Shown here piece by piece: positions 7,254 to 10,095 of a stretch of 10,095 nucleotides of DNA. The DNA is taken from assembly GCA_030428825.1 (NCBI GenBank), contig JAUIEL010000204.1, positions 1 to 10,095 on the forward strand, read 5' to 3'. The position numbers and the translations under genes were made by a program. The DNA is from a bacterium. Lineage in GTDB: Bacteria; Planctomycetota; B15-G4; JADJEK01. Every line of letters begins with the position of its first letter. Position 1 is the stretch's first letter. Under the pieces are notes generated by a model that worked only from the letters and a program-made list of their open reading frames with translations, was not told where the DNA came from and ran no database searches.

Positions 7254-7285
7254 GAACCGGTCCGCTCTCTCGACGACCCCGCCCC

Positions 7286-10045
7286 TCAAGGGAGGATCAG
7301 CTCGACACCGTTCGAGTTCGCGAACCCCTGGGGAGTGCTCGGGTCGGCCTGGAAGAACTGCAGGGTCACGCCGAACCCGGTCGTCCCCGCGGGGAGGGTG
7401 CCGGGGAACTGGAACGCCCCGCCGCCGGCGCCCGCCCCGGGAACCGGGAGCGTCGCCGTGATCAGGAGCGGCTGGACGTTCAGCGTGCATCCCCCGTCCA
7501 TCGGCAGCGCCGCCTGGTTCGCGCCGAGCGCGAGCAGGCCGAGCGTCCCGCCGAGGGCGTCCGAGACCTCGAGCGAGAGGGTCGCCCCGTCCCGCGCGCA
7601 GCCGTCGAGCGCGAGCGCCGGCGTGAAGCCGCCGGCGCCGGGGCAGCCGGACCCGAACGACTGGATCGTCCCGGGGCACTCGTCGGCGTACACGACCACG
7701 TCGACGCCGTCGACGGCGCCGGGCTGCGCGACGACCGCCGCCCGCCGGAACTCGCTGAACGCGAGGTCCGCCGGCGACCCGGTGAGAGGCGCCTGATCGA
7801 TCACGCTCGACGCCGCGCCGTTCGCGGCGACCCGCACCAGCTCCCCCTCGGTGCAGGCGACGTACAGGGTGTCGCTCAGCGGAGAGTAGTGCGACGCGCG
7901 CGGCCGCGAGGGGAGCGGGACGCTGCCGCTCAGCGTCAGCCCGCCCGCCACGTCGAGGACGGCGAGGCGCGGGTTGTTGAAGTCGAAGCTCCCGACGAAG
8001 ACCGAGTTTCCGCCGTCCGCGACGTCGAGGTTCAGCGGGAACTCCACCGGGCCGACGTTCGTGACGAGGAGCTGCGACGCGGTGGTGACGTGGAAGACGT
8101 CGACCGAGTCGCCGAACGCGTTCGCGACGTAGCAGTTCCCGAACGGTCCGAACGCGGCCCGGATCGGGAAGTCGCCGGTCGAGAGCCGGTTGATCTCGGT
8201 CCGCGTCGCCGTGTCGACGACCATCAGCTGGTCGTCGAAGCTGATGCAGACCACGAGCACCGAGCCGTCCGCCGAGAGCGCCATACCGCTCAGCACGTTG
8301 TACGTGTAGATCACCGACCCCATCTGGCCGGTCACCAGCGACGAGACGACCTGGCTCGCCGCGCCGGCGAGCTGGATGAAGTGCAGGCGGTCCTGCCCCG
8401 CGATCGTCGTCACGTACGCCCACTGCGAGTCGGGCGAGATCAGGACCTCGGCCGGACGCGTCGGCACCGCGAGCTGCGCGACGCTCTGCCCGGTCGCCAT
8501 GTCGACGATCGTGACCGTGTCGTCGTCGCCGTTGGCGATGACCCCCGTCGTGCCGTCCGGGCTGACCGCGACGCCGAGCGGACGGTCCCCCGCCGCCGGC
8601 CACGCCACGGTGCTCCGGCCGTCGAGATCGACGATCGCCCCGTTGCGCGACACGTTGTTCGCCGCCAGCACGCGGCGCCCGTCCGGCGCCATCGCGAGCG
8701 TCCGCGGCGCGTCCCCCTCCTCGGCCGGCCCGCTGGAGTGGAACCCCTCCGCGAACGCCGCCGCGCCGTTCACGTCGAACAGCAGGACGTCCTCGCGGAA
8801 CCGGTTGTTCAGCGCCACCACGCGCCGCTCGGTCGGGCTCGCCGCGGCCTCGACGCACGCCGCGAACGGGATCGTCTTCACGAGCGTCCGGCTCGCGACG
8901 TCGATCACCCGCGCGTTGAAGTTCGACACGAAGGCGAAGGCGCCGTCGAACGTGAACTCGATGTCCCCGACGGTGCCGGTCGAGATCGTCGTCGCCACCG
9001 CGCCGGTCGCGAGGTCGACGAAGATCAGGTTGTTCTGGATCGCCGCGAGCGCGTGGCTCTTGTTCGGCGTCACGCGGATCACCTGGTTCACCAGGTTCGA
9101 CCCGACGACGAACGCGCTCTGCAGGACGCGGTTCGGCACGTCCACGACCGACACCGTCTGCGCCGTCCCCTCGTGGCCGACGACCGCGATCGTCCCGTCC
9201 GCGGCGACGTCGACCGAGGTCGGGGAGGCCGCCGTCGAGACCGCCGCGGTCTGCGCCCCGACGATCGCGTCGTACAGGAAGACCGTCGCCGAGGTCCGGT
9301 CCGGGAGGACGACCGTCCGCGAGTCCGGCGAGAGCGCGAACTGCGTGAAGAGGTTCCCGGACGTCCCGGACTCCGGCGTCGCGAAGAAGCCGAGGACGCC
9401 CTGCGGGGCGCTCGGGATCGAGCGGACCTCGGTCAGCGTCGAGAGGTCGATGACGCTCAGCGCGGAGGCGACGCCGTCGTTGATGACGCCGACGACCGCG
9501 AGCGCGCCGTCCGCGGTCACCTCGACCCGGAACGGCTGCGTCCCGGTCACCGGGACCTGCGCGGCCACCGTCTTCGTCGCCACGTCGACCACGAACACCG
9601 CGTCGGAGAAGACGCAGGGGACGAGGGCGTACTGCCCGTTCGGCGTCACCGCGACGTCGACCGGGAAGTCGCCGACCGTGACCGCGGCCGTGACCGTCTT
9701 CGACGCGACGTCGAAGAACGTGAGCGTGTCGGTGTCGCGATTGGCGATCACCGCCGCCGAGCCGTCGGGGAGGAACGCGAGGTCGCGCGGGAGGTCGCCG
9801 TCCGGGGCGTCGTCGACGGAGACGAACCCGCTGCCGGCCGCGACCGTGAGGTACCCGGCCGGAGCGACCGACGCGGTGCGGGCGACCGGGCGGGGAGCGG
9901 CGAGCATCACGCGCTCCGGCGAGAGCGCGCCGTCGACCGAGGTCGCGGCGGGGTCGATCGGAGCGGCGGCGGCCGTGGCCGCGAGGGCGAGGACGAGCGG
10001 GAGCGAGCGCGCCGCGGGGGCGAGCGAGACGGGGTGGAACGACAT
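7286..10045 (-). CDS. Exported YVTN-type beta-propeller protein with C-terminal Cys/Gly module
   Basis: This 919-residue protein starts with a Sec signal peptide: basic R13, hydrophobic core 15-21, Ala-rich end near residues 25-28. From about residue 88 to 789 I count roughly 16 repeats of about 40 residues with the pattern 'VAVSPDG...VIAN...DTVTIVDMATG', the YVTN/40-residue beta-propeller signature. Sixteen blades would suit two propellers of about eight blades each. The last 130 residues (790-919) form a separate module opening with 'SFGSGCPGAGGFTP', holding C790, C801, C816 and C853, and ending in the beta-strand 'NGVELILP'. I associate this terminal pattern with many secreted proteins of high-GC planctomycetes, where its role is unknown. 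No enzymatic motif is visible, so binding, adhesion or scaffolding is the likely role. The ATG at 10045 is preceded by TGGAGGA (core GGAGG four bases from the start). It probably heads a transcript with the histidine kinase. Confidence 0.9.
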   Translation of the reverse strand: MSFHPVSLAPAARSLPLVLALAATAAAAPIDPAATSVDGALSPERVMLAAPRPVARTASVAPAGYLTVAAGSGFVSVDDAPDGDLPRDLAFLPDGSAAVIANRDTDTLTFFDVASKTVTAAVTVGDFPVDVAVTPNGQYALVPCVFSDAVFVVDVATKTVAAQVPVTGTQPFRVEVTADGALAVVGVINDGVASALSVIDLSTLTEVRSIPSAPQGVLGFFATPESGTSGNLFTQFALSPDSRTVVLPDRTSATVFLYDAIVGAQTAAVSTAASPTSVDVAADGTIAVVGHEGTAQTVSVVDVPNRVLQSAFVVGSNLVNQVIRVTPNKSHALAAIQNNLIFVDLATGAVATTISTGTVGDIEFTFDGAFAFVSNFNARVIDVASRTLVKTIPFAACVEAAASPTERRVVALNNRFREDVLLFDVNGAAAFAEGFHSSGPAEEGDAPRTLAMAPDGRRVLAANNVSRNGAIVDLDGRSTVAWPAAGDRPLGVAVSPDGTTGVIANGDDDTVTIVDMATGQSVAQLAVPTRPAEVLISPDSQWAYVTTIAGQDRLHFIQLAGAASQVVSSLVTGQMGSVIYTYNVLSGMALSADGSVLVVCISFDDQLMVVDTATRTEINRLSTGDFPIRAAFGPFGNCYVANAFGDSVDVFHVTTASQLLVTNVGPVEFPLNLDVADGGNSVFVGSFDFNNPRLAVLDVAGGLTLSGSVPLPSRPRASHYSPLSDTLYVACTEGELVRVAANGAASSVIDQAPLTGSPADLAFSEFRRAAVVAQPGAVDGVDVVVYADECPGTIQSFGSGCPGAGGFTPALALDGCARDGATLSLEVSDALGGTLGLLALGANQAALPMDGGCTLNVQPLLITATLPVPGAGAGGGAFQFPGTLPAGTTGFGVTLQFFQADPSTPQGFANSNGVELILP
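7289..7678 (-). other. C-terminal 'GSGCPG' module of the propeller protein
   Basis: This encodes residues 790-919. It begins at the end of the last propeller repeat with C-P-G and 'FGSGCPG' (797-803), then G-C at 815-816, G-G-C at 852-854 region (C853), a Gly/Ala-rich loop (about 868-876), and beta strands to the last residue. Two Cys pairs could form disulfides outside the cytoplasm. The composition and terminal position suggest a detachable sorting, anchoring or adhesion domain, which is inference from its recurrence at the ends of unrelated secreted proteins as I recall them. Confidence 0.55.
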
Positions 10046-10048
10046 GAC

Positions 10049-10054
10049 TCCTCC
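10049..10054 (-). promoter_or_regulatory. Ribosome binding site of the propeller gene
   Basis: On the minus strand this reads GGAGGA, three bases before the ATG at 10045 (four bases counted from GGAGG). Spacing is short but within the working range, and it supports the ATG that also gives a proper signal peptide. The remaining 41 bases to the window edge show no recognisable promoter. Confidence 0.6.
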
Positions 10055-10095
10055 AGGGGGGAACGCCGACGCCCGGGAGACCGGTCGGGGGGACG

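Noticed and set aside
7240..7285. A terminator between the propeller and histidine kinase genes
   Set aside because: Only an imperfect 12-base palindrome around ACCGGT is visible, with no loop and no T tract on the minus strand.
7236..8858. A 540-codon minus-strand frame in the propeller gene
   Set aside because: It is a frame-shifted shadow of the propeller repeats with Arg/Gly-rich composition.
1..10095. tRNA, rRNA, CRISPR, insertion sequences, toxin-antitoxin or defence genes
   Set aside because: No cloverleaf, direct-repeat array, transposase motif or small paired ORFs were seen; all substantial space is taken by the six genes.

Overview
The window is a very GC-rich stretch of bacterial chromosome, densely packed with genes. 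There are six protein genes in three pairs (two leftward, two rightward, two leftward), no gap between genes exceeds about 75 bases, and every complete gene ends in TGA. I see no RNA genes, mobile elements, CRISPR arrays or signs of recent transfer. The content suggests a Planctomycetota-like organism. The evidence is a membrane Ser/Thr kinase fused to helical repeats, GY-R-P type tandem repeats and a C-terminal SUMF1 domain, plus a secreted beta-propeller protein ending in a 'GSGCPG' cysteine/glycine module like those I associate with high-GC marine planctomycetes. This placement is inference from recalled family patterns, not from a search.

Layout. Bases 1-466 (minus) hold the first 155 residues of a secreted DUF1579-type protein cut by the window edge. 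Bases 500-1063 (minus) encode a four-helix membrane protein of unknown function, in the same apparent operon. A 71-base divergent intergenic region follows, with a plausible promoter in each direction. Bases 1135-2169 (plus) encode MoaA, the radical-SAM GTP 3',8-cyclase of molybdenum cofactor synthesis, with both Fe-S cluster motifs and the C-terminal Gly-Gly intact. Three bases later, at a GTG start served by a Shine-Dalgarno that lies inside the moaA Gly-Gly codons, begins the 1265-residue kinase/SUMF1 protein (2173-5970). A 15-base convergent gap separates it from a leftward pair: a PAS sensor histidine kinase (5986-7239, TTG start) and, upstream of it, a 919-residue exported YVTN-type beta-propeller protein (7286-10045).

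How they may work together. moaA and the kinase gene are physically and probably translationally coupled, although no functional link is known. The propeller gene and the orphan histidine kinase are 46 bases apart on one strand and may be co-transcribed, which would join a surface or periplasmic protein to a membrane-tethered sensor. No response regulator lies in the window. The most interesting items are the composite kinase whose SUMF1 domain lacks the FGE catalytic cysteines, the approximately 16-repeat propeller with its C-terminal module, and the two unexpected operon pairings. I found no clear candidate for a wholly new defence or mobile system.
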